Below, one piece after another: positions 54,192-62,442 of a DNA stretch of 64,000 nt (position 1 is its first letter; each line of letters opens with the position of its first letter). The stretch covers positions 744,001-808,000 of the forward strand of contig NZ_WJIC01000001.1 of the NCBI RefSeq assembly GCF_009649815.1, in the 5' to 3' direction. The notes under the pieces were generated by a model. The model saw only the letters and a program-made list of their open reading frames with translations, made no database searches and was not told the DNA's origin. A program made the translations under genes and the position numbers. The DNA comes from Nocardia sp. SYP-A9097. GTDB taxonomy: Bacteria > Actinomycetota > Actinomycetes > Mycobacteriales > Mycobacteriaceae.

Positions 54192-54950
54192 CTACTCGGA
54201 TTTCGCCCCCTTGCCGAGGGCCTGTCGAATGATCAGCGGGAGCTGGGTGGCGCGCTCCACGGCGAGGGTGCGGCGCATCGAGGCCTGCCAGGTGCGGTCG
54301 AAGAGTTGTTTGGCGCTCGCCACCGCATGGGGTGAGCGGGTGGCGATGCGGTCGGCGAGTTTCTCGGCGGCGGCCAGCGGGTCGGCGCTCACCTCGGTGA
54401 CCAGGCCGATGCGTGCGGCGTAGGCCGCGTCCACCGGATCGGCGGTCATGGTGAGCAGCAGCGCCTTGTCGATGCCGATCAGCCGGGACAGGGTGGCCGC
54501 GCCGGTCATATCCGGGATGAGACCGTGTTTGGCCTCCATCACCGAGAATTCGGAATCCGGTGTGACGAACCGGAAGTCGGCGGCCAATGCGATCTGCAGG
54601 CCACCGCCGTAGCAGCGCCCGTGCACCACGGCGATGACCGGCTGCGGCAGTCGGCGCCAGGCCCAGCACGCTTCCTGGAACACATTGGTGCCGCTCCACG
54701 GCAGTGGAATGAAGGCGCGTGCGACATCCAGGGGATTGCTCATGGCCTGGGCGACATCCAGGCCGGAGCTGAAGCTGGGCCCGTTGCCGGAGAGGATGAC
54801 CGCACGAATGTCCTTGCGCCGCGCTATCTTCCGGGCGGTGTGTGCCAGTTCGCGAAGCATGTCGATGGTGAGGCCGTTGTGCTTGTCCGGCCGGTCCAGC
54901 GCGACGTAGGCGCGATCGCCCGCGAAACTCAGGGAGACGTTGTTGCTCAA
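54192..54950 (-). CDS. Enoyl-CoA hydratase/isomerase family protein
   Basis: 252 residues, crotonase fold. LSGNGPSFSSGLDVAQAM forms the oxyanion-hole region, and VVHGRCYGGGLQIALAADFR the second; SEFSVMEAKHGLIPDM places Glu near the active site. Hydrates enoyl-CoA or isomerises it; substrate chain unknown. TTG start at 54950 with TAGGAGAA 3-10 bases upstream; no ATG or GTG is better placed. It is 25 bases downstream of the hydrolase gene on the same strand, so the two are likely co-transcribed. Confidence 0.9.
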   Translation of the reverse strand: MSNNVSLSFAGDRAYVALDRPDKHNGLTIDMLRELAHTARKIARRKDIRAVILSGNGPSFSSGLDVAQAMSNPLDVARAFIPLPWSGTNVFQEACWAWRRLPQPVIAVVHGRCYGGGLQIALAADFRFVTPDSEFSVMEAKHGLIPDMTGAATLSRLIGIDKALLLTMTADPVDAAYAARIGLVTEVSADPLAAAEKLADRIATRSPHAVASAKQLFDRTWQASMRRTLAVERATQLPLIIRQALGKGAKSE

Positions 54951-54975
54951 GGCTTCTCCTAACAGCGGATGGTTG

Positions 54976-55746
54976 TCATCCCAGCTGGTCCAGCAGGAGC
55001 CGGGAGCAGCCGGCCGGGTCGTCGTAGAACGGTGTGTGCCCGCTGCCGTGCAGCGTGACGTGCCGTGCGCCCGGCAGTACCTCGCGGGCGCGCCGGGCCT
55101 GGGTCGCGTACGTGAGCAGAATGTCACGACTGCCCCAGGCGATGGTGATCGGGATGTGCTCCAGCCGGGTGCGGTCGGGGAGCCGGAAACCGGTGAACGA
55201 GGCGAGCGCGGCATCGAAGCCGTCCGCGCCGAGCACGCCCTCGACGATGTCGACGGCGATGCGCGGATCCACGTCCCAGGGCTTGCCGAGTACCAGGCTC
55301 AGGAAGGTGGTGCGACCCGCCGCATTGCCCAGCAAGGCGGGGATGGCCGGATGCAGCACCCTGCTGAGTTGTTCGGCGCGGCCGAGCGCCTGCTGGCACC
55401 AGACGCGGCCGGGGGTGTCCCAGAATCCGATGGGGGAGTAGGCGGTGACCGAGCGGGCCAGGCCGCGCGCGGCGAGGTCGAGAATGATGCCGCCGCCCAT
55501 GGAATTGCCTCCCAGATGCGGGTTTTCGATACCTTCGGCGGCGAGGAAGTCGACCAGGGCATCGGCGAGCGTGGTGACGGTGGTGTTCGGGAGCGGTTCG
55601 CTGTCGCCGAAGCCGGGCAGGTCCACCGCGATCACGTCGAACGATTCGGCGAGGGTGTCGATAATGGGTTCCCACACCTGCCAGTGGCTGCCGACGCCGT
55701 GTACGAGGACGAGCGGTTCGCCGCTGCCCGCGCGGTGGTGGTTCAA
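54976..55746 (-). CDS. Alpha/beta hydrolase
   Basis: 256 residues. LVLVHGVGSHWQVW is the oxyanion loop, GGNSMGGGIILD the nucleophile elbow with Ser, WGSRDILLTYA holds the probable Asp and HGSGHTPFYDDP the His. No signal peptide. Resembles MhpC/haloalkane-type hydrolases; possible thioesterase or ester hydrolase working with the following enoyl-CoA hydratase (inference). TTG start at 55746, preceded by GAGAGGA. Confidence 0.88.
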   Translation of the reverse strand: MNHHRAGSGEPLVLVHGVGSHWQVWEPIIDTLAESFDVIAVDLPGFGDSEPLPNTTVTTLADALVDFLAAEGIENPHLGGNSMGGGIILDLAARGLARSVTAYSPIGFWDTPGRVWCQQALGRAEQLSRVLHPAIPALLGNAAGRTTFLSLVLGKPWDVDPRIAVDIVEGVLGADGFDAALASFTGFRLPDRTRLEHIPITIAWGSRDILLTYATQARRAREVLPGARHVTLHGSGHTPFYDDPAGCSRLLLDQLG

Positions 55747-55877
55747 CTTGGTCCTCTCGACTCCCGGCAGACTGCTTGGTGTGTTTCGACCCTAACAGTT
55801 GTTGGCCGTCGGCCAATTGAGGTTTTCGGCCCTCGAGCAGCCATCCCGCCCGGGTTGTCGGCGGTACGATAAACGGT

Positions 55878-56102
55878 ATGGCAACCCGTAAGGTGACTCT
55901 CTCGCTCGATGAGGCGTCCTGGGCCTATGCCGAGCAGGCCGCGGCCCGCGCGGGTATGTCGCCCTCGGCCTGGATATCGCGGGCGGCGCGGCGTGAGGCG
56001 GTGCGCACCGGATGCGGTCCCGGCTTCGAGCCGATGCAGCGGGCCGTGGATGACGAGGCGGAGTTGGCCGCCGCCGAGAAGGAGCTGCGTGCGCAGGGGT
56101 GA
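55878..56102 (+). CDS. Antitoxin of a MazEF-like module
   Basis: 74 residues, starting MATRKVTLSLDEASWAYAEQ, a strand-helix pattern of ribbon-helix-helix antitoxins; SPSAWISRAARREAVR is the second helix. The acidic C-terminus (DDEAELAAAEKELRAQ) is the likely toxin-binding tail. It overlaps the toxin gene by 14 bases. Complexes of this type usually bind their own promoter, here just upstream of 55878. Confidence 0.85.
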   Translation: MATRKVTLSLDEASWAYAEQAAARAGMSPSAWISRAARREAVRTGCGPGFEPMQRAVDDEAELAAAEKELRAQG

Positions 56103-56385
56103 ACTCTGGGTTTATCACCCGCACGGCTCCGCTCGCGTTCGCAATATCCTGCTGATCAGCAGTGACGGCATCAATGAGTCGCCGCGCCCCTGGTTGATCG
56201 CCGCCGAGGTGATGGATGAGGATCCGCGTGACATTCTCGCGGTGCCGATTCCGGGGCACGGGTGGGTGCATGCGGGCAATCTCGGTCGTATCTACCGGGA
56301 TTGGCTGGCCGAGCGCGTCGATGTCGTCGATACCGAGACGGCGGAGCGAATCGACACAGCGCTGCGCGCCGCCATGGATCTGTGA
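56089..56385 (+). CDS. MazF/PemK-like toxin
   Basis: 98 residues. RRGELWVYHPHGSARVRNIL is the MazF-type first strands (Gly-Glu-Leu-Trp), followed by LLISSDGINESPRPWLIAAE and VPIPGHGWVHAGNLGRI. GTG start at 56089 lies inside the antitoxin gene, with AAGGAG 5-10 bases upstream. MazF relatives are sequence-specific endoribonucleases; the cleavage motif cannot be predicted. The residues of the usual catalytic Arg/Thr pair are not obvious, so activity is uncertain. Confidence 0.78.
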   Translation: MRRGELWVYHPHGSARVRNILLISSDGINESPRPWLIAAEVMDEDPRDILAVPIPGHGWVHAGNLGRIYRDWLAERVDVVDTETAERIDTALRAAMDL

Positions 56386-56433
56386 GATCGTTCCACCGGC
56401 CCAACCCATTCATTCATGAGAAGTGAGGAACCC

Positions 56434-56760
56434 GTGCGGATTTCCCTGATCGCCGCCGCGCTCGTCGCCGTGCCGCTACTGGCCGGCTGTGGTGGTGGCG
56501 GTGACGACAAGCCCGCGGTCACGCAGGCCGAGATCGCCAAGTCGCTGCAGGACGGTGGCCTCAAGGACGAGAAGCTGGCGAACTGCGCCGCGAAGCTCTT
56601 TGTGGACGAAGGGATTTCGCAGGACGGCCTGCGCCTCATGATCAAGAACGACGCGAAGGCGGCCACCGCCGTCGATCCGGAGTCGATGGGTTTGACCGGA
56701 CCGGATATCGAGAAGGCGCGCTCGGCCACCAATAAGATCGTGAGTCAGTGCCTGAAGTAG
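56434..56760 (+). CDS. Small lipoprotein (paralogue 1)
   Basis: 108 residues. The GTG at 56434 is chosen because AGTGAGGA lies 4-11 bases upstream and the product then begins MRISLIAAALVAVPLLAGC, with lipobox LLAGC. The mature part is a short helical domain with IAKSLQDGGL, NCAAKLFVDEGISQDGLRLM and a final CLK, where the two Cys may form a disulfide. Similar to the next gene over the last 70 residues. Function unknown. Confidence 0.85.
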   Translation: MRISLIAAALVAVPLLAGCGGGGDDKPAVTQAEIAKSLQDGGLKDEKLANCAAKLFVDEGISQDGLRLMIKNDAKAATAVDPESMGLTGPDIEKARSATNKIVSQCLK

Positions 56761-56863
56761 TTCCGCGCCTGCGTTTTTGGTATTTCCCTAGCCGATCGTA
56801 AGGACCGGCGCGCACTCTCGGGTGACGGCGAACCCCCCGCCGCCCGAGAGATCTAGGAATGCC

Positions 56864-57304
56864 ATGAGGAAATCCGCAATCGCGGTGGCGCTGCTGGCGT
56901 TGCCCCTGCTCGCCGCGTGCAGCACCGAGGACAAGACCGGCGCCCCCGCCAACCTCGTCTCGGTGACCTCCACCCCGGCCGCCGTCACCAGCACCACCGC
57001 CCCCGCACTCACCACCACCACGGCCCCCACCTCAGCCGCCATCTCCACCACCAGCGCCGTCTCCACCACCGGCACCCTGACCGCCCCCCTAATCTCGAAG
57101 TCCTTGCAGGACAAGGGCGGACTCGACACCAAGACCGCGGACTGCATCGCAGGAATCTACGTCGACGAGGGCCTCTCCCAAAGCGGCATCCAAAAGCTCA
57201 TCGACCACGGCTACAACAACCCGGCAGGCATCGGCCTCACCACCGACGACCTCCGCAAGGCCGGCAAAGCCACCAAACGCATAGTCTCCGAATGCATTCG
57301 GTGA
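56864..57304 (+). CDS. Small lipoprotein (paralogue 2) with Thr-rich linker
   Basis: 146 residues. Signal peptide MRKSAIAVALLALPLLAAC with lipobox LLAAC. A Thr/Ala/Pro/Ser linker (about 35-75) separates the lipid anchor from a C-terminal domain (SKSLQDKGGLDTKTADCIAG, VDEGLSQSGIQKL, ending SECIR) that matches the previous gene block for block, including both Cys. The pair is a tandem duplication in which the second copy gained or kept a spacer. A terminator follows at 57333. Confidence 0.88.
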   Translation: MRKSAIAVALLALPLLAACSTEDKTGAPANLVSVTSTPAAVTSTTAPALTTTTAPTSAAISTTSAVSTTGTLTAPLISKSLQDKGGLDTKTADCIAGIYVDEGLSQSGIQKLIDHGYNNPAGIGLTTDDLRKAGKATKRIVSECIR

Positions 57305-57332
57305 CGATCGGCTCTCTCCGCCGGACATGAAA

Positions 57333-57356
57333 AAACCCGCTCCGAGGAGCGGGTTT
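57333..57356. terminator. Bidirectional hairpin terminator
   Basis: A 10-bp stem, AAACCCGCTC (57333-57342) with GAGCGGGTTT (57347-57356). On the minus strand it is followed by TTTTTTCA, ending the tRNA-Gly transcript; on the plus strand it can end the lipoprotein transcript. Confidence 0.85.
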
Positions 57357-57364
57357 CCATTCTG

Positions 57365-57435
57365 AGCCGATGACGGGAATCGAACCCGCGCTACCTGCTT
57401 GGGAAGCAGGAGTTCTGCCATTGAACTACATCGGC
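57365..57435 (-). tRNA. tRNA-Gly (anticodon CCC)
   Basis: 71 bases, folds as a complete cloverleaf on the minus strand: acceptor GCCGATG/CATCGGC with discriminator T, D-arm GTTC/GAAC, anticodon arm CCTGC-TTCCCAA-GCAGG giving anticodon CCC, and T-arm CGGGTTCGATTCCCG. The 3' CCA is not encoded. Placement before dcd also holds in mycobacteria (from memory). Confidence 0.97.
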
Positions 57436-57749
57436 GTGCGTCTTGATGCGTTCGCGACTCTATCAGACCGGGCCCGGCGGGATGCAACTCTTTCGTCGTT
57501 CGCCCAGCTCCGTGCGTGTTCGAGGCGGTTTTCCGGTTGGGTTGGGGGTGAATTCTGGGAGTGGTTTGTCGTGTTTGGGGCGGCGCGCCGTAGATCGGGG
57601 AGGCATTTGCGGGAACCGGGGGGTTTTGCCCGGGGGCGGTCGTAGACTGTCTCGCAGGGTTGAAAGACCTTCCACCACAGGAACTTTGGGATGCGCTGAA
57701 CGGCTGCGGGTGCGCGGGCGGGCGGTGTCTTCCTGCTCGGGGGTGACGT
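57436..57749 (+). promoter_or_regulatory. Upstream region of ctaD
   Basis: About 310 bases between the tRNA gene and ctaD, with no convincing gene. A plus-strand frame at 57443 runs through ctaD in another frame and is rejected. The stretch is rich in G runs on the plus strand (57540-57650) and must hold the divergent promoters of ctaD and tRNA-Gly; no clear -35/-10 pair is evident. Confidence 0.4.
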
Positions 57750-59510
57750 ATGACCGCGGTACCGGCGCGGGATGTCCCGCAACTCGAGGCCGTGCGGCCT
57801 TCCGTCCAGCGGAGGGAACCCAAGGGGTCCTTTCTGTGGAAGGCGATCACGACCACCGATCCCAAGGTGCTCGGGATCATGTACATGTTCACGGCCATGT
57901 CGTTCTTCCTGGTCGGCGGCGTGATGGCGCTGCTGATGCGGGCGGAGCTGGCGCGTCCGGGGCTGCAGTTCCTGTCATCGGAGCAGTACAACCAGCTGTT
58001 CACCATGCACGGCACCATCATGCTGCTGTTCTATGCGACGCCGATCGTGTTCGGCTTCGCCAATGTGGTGCTGCCGTTGCAGATCGGTGCGCCGGATGTG
58101 GCGTTCCCCCGCCTCAACGCGCTGAGCTACTGGCTGTACCTGTTCGGCGCGATCATCGCGACCGCGGGCTTCGTCACCCCGGGCGGAGCCGCCGAATTCG
58201 GCTGGACCGCCTATGTGCCGTTGAGTACCGGCCGCTTCTCCCCGGGCGAGGGCGCGGATCTGTGGATCATGGGTCTGGCGATCGCCGGCGTCGGCACCAT
58301 CCTCGGCGCGGTCAATATGATCACCACGGTGGTGTGCCTGCGCTGCCCGGGCATGACCATGTTCCGTATGCCCATCTTCACCTGGAACATCCTGGTGACG
58401 AGTGTGCTTGTGCTGCTTGCGTTTCCGATCCTCACCGCGGCGCTGCTGGCGCTGGCGATAGACAGGCATCTGGGTGCGCACATATACGATTCCGCCAACG
58501 GCGGCGCCATCATGTTCCAGCATCTGTTCTGGTTCTTCGGGCATCCCGAGGTGTACATCATCGCGCTACCGTTCTTCGGGATCGTGACGGAGATCTTCCC
58601 GGTATTCAGCCGCAAACCACTGTTCGGGTACACGACGCTGGTGTACGCGACACTCTCCATCGGAGCGCTGTCGGTAGCGGTGTGGGCGCATCACATGTAT
58701 GCGACGGGATCGGTTCTGCTGCCGTTCTTTTCGCTCATGACGTTCTTGATCGCGGTGCCGACGGGCGTGAAGTTCTTCAACTGGATCGGCACCATGTGGC
58801 GCGGGCAGTTGACCTTCGAGACGCCCATGCTGTGGTCGATCGGCTTCCTGGTGACATTCCTGTTCGGTGGTCTGTCCGGTGTCGTATTGGCAAGTCCGCC
58901 ACTGGATTTCCACGTCTCGGACTCGTATTTCGTTGTGGCGCACTTCCATTACGTGCTCTTCGGCACCATCGTCTTCGCCACCTTCGCGGGCATCTACTTC
59001 TGGTTCCCGAAGATGACCGGACGACTGCTGGACGAGCGGCTGGGCAAGCTGCACTTCTGGTCGACCTTCATCGGCTTCCACACCACCTTCCTGGTGCAGC
59101 ACTGGCTGGGCAATGACGGTATGCCGCGCCGGTACGCGGATTACCTGCCGAGTGATGGCTTCACCACGCTGAACACCGTCTCGACCATCGGCTCCTTCGT
59201 ACTCGGGCTGTCGATGATCACGTTCGTCTGGAATGTCTTCAAGAGCTACCGCTTCGGCGAGGTGGTCACCGTCGACGACCCATGGGGTTACGGCAATTCC
59301 CTGGAGTGGGCCACCACCTGCCCGCCGCCGCGGCACAACTTCTACGAACTACCGCGCGTGCGCTCCGAGCGTCCCGCGTTCGAGCTGCACTATCCACATA
59401 TGGTCGAGCGCATGCGGGCCGAGGCGCATGCGGGCTGGTCCGCACCCGAACACGAAGTGGTCGAGTCCCCCGCGACCCCGACAGACGAGGTCCGGGACAG
59501 CGGCAACTAG
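57750..59510 (+). CDS. ctaD: Cytochrome c oxidase subunit I
   Basis: 586 residues with 12 membrane helices. Subunit I of aa3-type oxidase, holding haem a and the haem a3-CuB centre. Ligand residues visible: low-spin haem His in [10 protein letters not shown], CuB His/Tyr in FFGHPEVYI, the two CuB His in [11 protein letters not shown], and haem a3/a His in [11 protein letters not shown]. The proton-channel GxxxN elements are also present. ATG at 57750. It lies 9 bases before dcd; other oxidase subunits are not in the window. Confidence 0.97.
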   Translation: MTAVPARDVPQLEAVRPSVQRREPKGSFLWKAITTTDPKVLGIMYMFTAMSFFLVGGVMALLMRAELARPGLQFLSSEQYNQLFTMHGTIMLLFYATPIVFGFANVVLPLQIGAPDVAFPRLNALSYWLYLFGAIIATAGFVTPGGAAEFGWTAYVPLSTGRFSPGEGADLWIMGLAIAGVGTILGAVNMITTVVCLRCPGMTMFRMPIFTWNILVTSVLVLLAFPILTAALLALAIDRHLGAHIYDSANGGAIMFQHLFWFFGHPEVYIIALPFFGIVTEIFPVFSRKPLFGYTTLVYATLSIGALSVAVWAHHMYATGSVLLPFFSLMTFLIAVPTGVKFFNWIGTMWRGQLTFETPMLWSIGFLVTFLFGGLSGVVLASPPLDFHVSDSYFVVAHFHYVLFGTIVFATFAGIYFWFPKMTGRLLDERLGKLHFWSTFIGFHTTFLVQHWLGNDGMPRRYADYLPSDGFTTLNTVSTIGSFVLGLSMITFVWNVFKSYRFGEVVTVDDPWGYGNSLEWATTCPPPRHNFYELPRVRSERPAFELHYPHMVERMRAEAHAGWSAPEHEVVESPATPTDEVRDSGN

Positions 59511-59519
59511 TCTCTTGCC

Positions 59520-60098
59520 GTGCTGCTTTCCGATCGCGACATCCGTAAGGAGATCGCCGAAGGGCGTCTCGGGCTGGACCCGTTCGACGACAAGCTGGTG
59601 CAGCCGTCGAGTATCGATGTGCGGCTGGACAGCATGTTCCGGGTGTTCAACAACACCCGCTACACCCATATCGATCCCGCGCAACGGCAGGACGAGCTGA
59701 CCACGCTGGTGGAACCCACCGCGAATGAGCCGTTCGTGCTGCATCCGGGCGAGTTCGTGCTGGGCTCCACCCTCGAGGTGTGCAGCCTGCCGGACGATCT
59801 CGCCGGCCGGCTGGAGGGTAAGTCGAGCCTGGGCCGCCTGGGCCTGCTCACGCACTCCACCGCGGGTTTCATCGATCCGGGTTTCAGCGGGCACATCACC
59901 CTGGAACTCTCGAATGTGGCGAACCTGCCGATCACCCTGTGGCCGGGCATGAAGATCGGGCAGCTGTGCCTGTTCCGGTTGAGCAGTCCGGCCGAGAACC
60001 CGTACGGCAGTGCCGCGGCGGGTTCGAAGTATCAGGGTCAGCGCGGCCCGACCCCGTCCCGCGCGTACCTCAACTTCCAAACGCCGGAAGACAACTGA
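59520..60098 (+). CDS. dcd: dCTP deaminase (dUMP-forming type)
   Basis: 192 residues. Starts [21 protein letters not shown] (shown in part: [10 protein letters not shown]), the universal Dcd start. Active-site motifs are [28 protein letters not shown] with the nucleotide-binding Ser/Arg pair, and [18 protein letters not shown]. The C-terminal lid is [11 protein letters not shown]. Supplies dUMP for thymidylate synthesis; the mycobacterial enzyme combines deaminase and dUTPase activity. GTG at 59520. Confidence 0.96.
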   Translation: MLLSDRDIRKEIAEGRLGLDPFDDKLVQPSSIDVRLDSMFRVFNNTRYTHIDPAQRQDELTTLVEPTANEPFVLHPGEFVLGSTLEVCSLPDDLAGRLEGKSSLGRLGLLTHSTAGFIDPGFSGHITLELSNVANLPITLWPGMKIGQLCLFRLSSPAENPYGSAAAGSKYQGQRGPTPSRAYLNFQTPEDN

Positions 60099-60178
60099 GC
60101 TCTGCGGGTGTACGGATGGCTCGCCGCGTCGTAAGGTGGCGGCGACAGGTACGGTGACCTCATCGTAATGCGGTCAGT

Positions 60179-61555
60179 GTGGCAATGAATGGGCAGCGAA
60201 TGAGTTCGGTACTGGGAGTTTCCGTGGGGGCGGGCGCGGTTCGCGTGGCACGCCCGTATGCCGGAAATTCCGCCGAGCGTGGCACGGTGCAGCCGCATGC
60301 GGCCGGGGCCTTCGATGTGCAGGCCGTTCCGGTCGGTGAGCGCCGGGTCGAGGAGTTGGCCGCCGATGCCATCGGCGCTGTGCTGTCGGCGGATCCGCAG
60401 ATCACCGCGACCGCCATCGCCTACCGCGATGAGCAGCACGCGCGGGCGATTCGCGCCGAGCTGGCGCGCCGCCAGTTCACCAATTACGAACTCGTCCCGG
60501 ATGTGATCGCGGCGCTGGAGTTCCTCGAATTCTCCGGTGAGCTGCAGGGTTTCGGCACCGTCGCGCTGTATGACCTGGGCGCTTCGGGGCTTTCGGTGAC
60601 GGTGGTCGACACCGCTTCGCGGCAGATCAGTTTCACCGAGCGCACCAGCGATATCAGTGGCGACTACCTGGATTCGCTGATTCGGGAACAGCAGATCGCC
60701 TCCGGCCGGATCGCGCATCCACCGGACGCGGCCGGACTGGCCGCGCTGGATGCGCTGTGCCGCACCGCGAAGGAGGAGCTCTCGGAGAGCAGCGCGGTGG
60801 CGCTGCCCTCCACCGAGGGCCTGGTGCTGTTGTCCCAGGAGAACTTCGAAGCGCTGATCATGCTGGCCGTGGAGTCGTCGGCGCGAATGGCGCGCGATGT
60901 GATCCTGCGCTCGGAGCAGCCGGTGCAGGCGGTCGCGCTGATCGGCGGCTGCGCCCAGATTCCGCTGGTGGCACGGGTTTTGCGGCGCTGGCTGGGTGTT
61001 CCGGTGCTGGTGCCCGCGAATCCGGGCACCATCGCCACCCGCGGCGCGGCGATTCTGGCGCGTCCGGTGCGGCAGCGGCCCGCGCCCGCGTCGTTCACCA
61101 CGGCCTTCGAGAATTCGATTCCGGCGCAACATGACTCGAATCCGCCGCTGCTGTCGAGCGCCGGTGCGGTGGAGAAGTTCAGCCGTCGCCGGGAGATCAG
61201 CATGGCCGGGGTGGCGGTGGGCGCGCTCGTTGTGGTCGCGGCCATCGGCGTCTCGCTGGGCTGGGGTCCGCAAGTGCTGGAACACGATTCGCAGAGTTCG
61301 GATGCGGTGACCACCTCCGCGCCGGTCACCACCACGCGCCCGTCGATCGAGACCACCACGGTCGCGCCGAGCACCACCGACGCGACCAACGAGTCCCTGG
61401 CGGGTCCGGCGCCGCAGCGCCACGAGACGACCACCACCACCGAGGCTCCGCCCGAGCCGGGCCCGAACACCATCACCATTATTCCGGGTCTGCCGCCGGT
61501 CGTGGTTCCCACGCTGCCGCCGCTGTTCCCGGCGCCCGCGGCACCCGCGGGCTGA
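60179..61555 (+). CDS. Membrane-anchored Hsp70-like (actin-fold) protein
   Basis: 458 residues from GTG 60179; ATG at 60200 (MSSVLGVSVGAGAVRVARP) is equally likely. Residues 8-300 form an actin-like ATPase: GVSVGAGAVRVA is phosphate-1-like, LYDLGASGLSVTVVD the connect/phosphate-2 region, LIGGCAQIPLVARVLRRWLG the adenosine motif. There is no substrate-binding domain; instead a membrane helix (about 341-362) and a Thr/Pro-rich outer tail. This resembles mycobacterial Pro/Thr-rich Hsp70-like proteins (Rv0312 type). Possibly an envelope or secretion factor (inference). Confidence 0.75.
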   Translation: MAMNGQRMSSVLGVSVGAGAVRVARPYAGNSAERGTVQPHAAGAFDVQAVPVGERRVEELAADAIGAVLSADPQITATAIAYRDEQHARAIRAELARRQFTNYELVPDVIAALEFLEFSGELQGFGTVALYDLGASGLSVTVVDTASRQISFTERTSDISGDYLDSLIREQQIASGRIAHPPDAAGLAALDALCRTAKEELSESSAVALPSTEGLVLLSQENFEALIMLAVESSARMARDVILRSEQPVQAVALIGGCAQIPLVARVLRRWLGVPVLVPANPGTIATRGAAILARPVRQRPAPASFTTAFENSIPAQHDSNPPLLSSAGAVEKFSRRREISMAGVAVGALVVVAAIGVSLGWGPQVLEHDSQSSDAVTTSAPVTTTRPSIETTTVAPSTTDATNESLAGPAPQRHETTTTTEAPPEPGPNTITIIPGLPPVVVPTLPPLFPAPAAPAG

Positions 61556-61703
61556 TCCGGTCGCCGTCGAACCCGCCTGCGCACCGCGATAATTCGTACA
61601 CTCCGGGCGTTGATTCGGCTGCGAGCGGCCGCAATCCGGCCTGAAATGTCGGAAATATATGGCGTAGCACGGCCATTGCGCTGCCACTCGGACCGAGGAG
61701 TTC

Positions 61704-61756
61704 ACCCGCCGAGTCCGCCCCGTCGACTGCCAGGAAATGGGGCGGACTCGGTGGGT
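61704..61756. terminator. Long hairpin terminator
   Basis: An 18-bp stem with one G-T pair, ACCCGCCGAGTCCGCCCC (61704-61721) with 61739-61756, around a 17-base loop. It is placed between the convergent Hsp70-like and minus-strand genes. Confidence 0.7.
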
Positions 61757-61793
61757 CCGGCGCCGTATGCGCCGGTGCGAGGGCCGGCTGCGT

Positions 61794-62243
61794 TCAGTCC
61801 TCGCCTCCGGTTCCCACCGCCAGAGCTGTCGTAATGAGCATCGACAGGGGTGGGAGTTGACGATCTTCGGCGGGAGGCACCACCCAGTGACAACCTTCGC
61901 GGGTCCAGCGGCCCAGCCCGGTGGGCAGCATGACGGCGCTGCCGATCGCGGGTATGCCGATGTCCAGGCGATTGAGCACCTCCATGACCTGCGCGCCCGG
62001 GTGCGAGTCGGGTTCGGTGAGAAGGCTCCAGCGAATCTGCCGGGCCAGCATGGGACCGGTGCGGCGCTGCTGATGCAGTGCGCTGCGGACCTTTTCGGCC
62101 CGCGCGACGGGTAGGTGCAGCACCCCGACCGCGCCGGTGACGGGAAGCATGACGAAGCCGCCGCGTTCGGCTACCGGAAGCCCGAATTCGTGCCGGTAGA
62201 AGGACACCCAGTCCTGCACCGTTCTCAGCTTGTCCGCGTTCAC
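61794..62243 (-). CDS. Small prim-pol-like protein; paralogue of the gene at 36431
   Basis: 149 residues from GTG 62243, preceded by AAGGAG 10-15 bases upstream. Shares with the 148-residue gene at 36431 the blocks WVSFYRHEFGLP, GFVMLPV, GPMLARQ, DIGIPAIGSAVMLPTGLG and RWTREGCHW, with W-V-V-P-P in the tail. Divergent from the XRE/TPR regulator across a 199-base gap, so the two probably form one regulated unit. No catalytic residues identified; function unknown. Confidence 0.8.
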   Translation of the reverse strand: MNADKLRTVQDWVSFYRHEFGLPVAERGGFVMLPVTGAVGVLHLPVARAEKVRSALHQQRRTGPMLARQIRWSLLTEPDSHPGAQVMEVLNRLDIGIPAIGSAVMLPTGLGRWTREGCHWVVPPAEDRQLPPLSMLITTALAVGTGGED

Positions 62244-62442
62244 CACCCGACTCCTTGCCTCCCGATTCCAGGATGGGCCGGGTCGCGCGGTGCGGGAATG
62301 CCCGCGCGCCCTCCTTGCGCTGCCCAATCACTGCCACTGCTACCGGCGCGTAAGCGACTGATACCAGCTACATCTCGGCTGTGGCAGCTGTCACGATGCA
62401 CTCGTACCCTGGACATCGGAGTTCGTTCGGAAGGATGACGTC

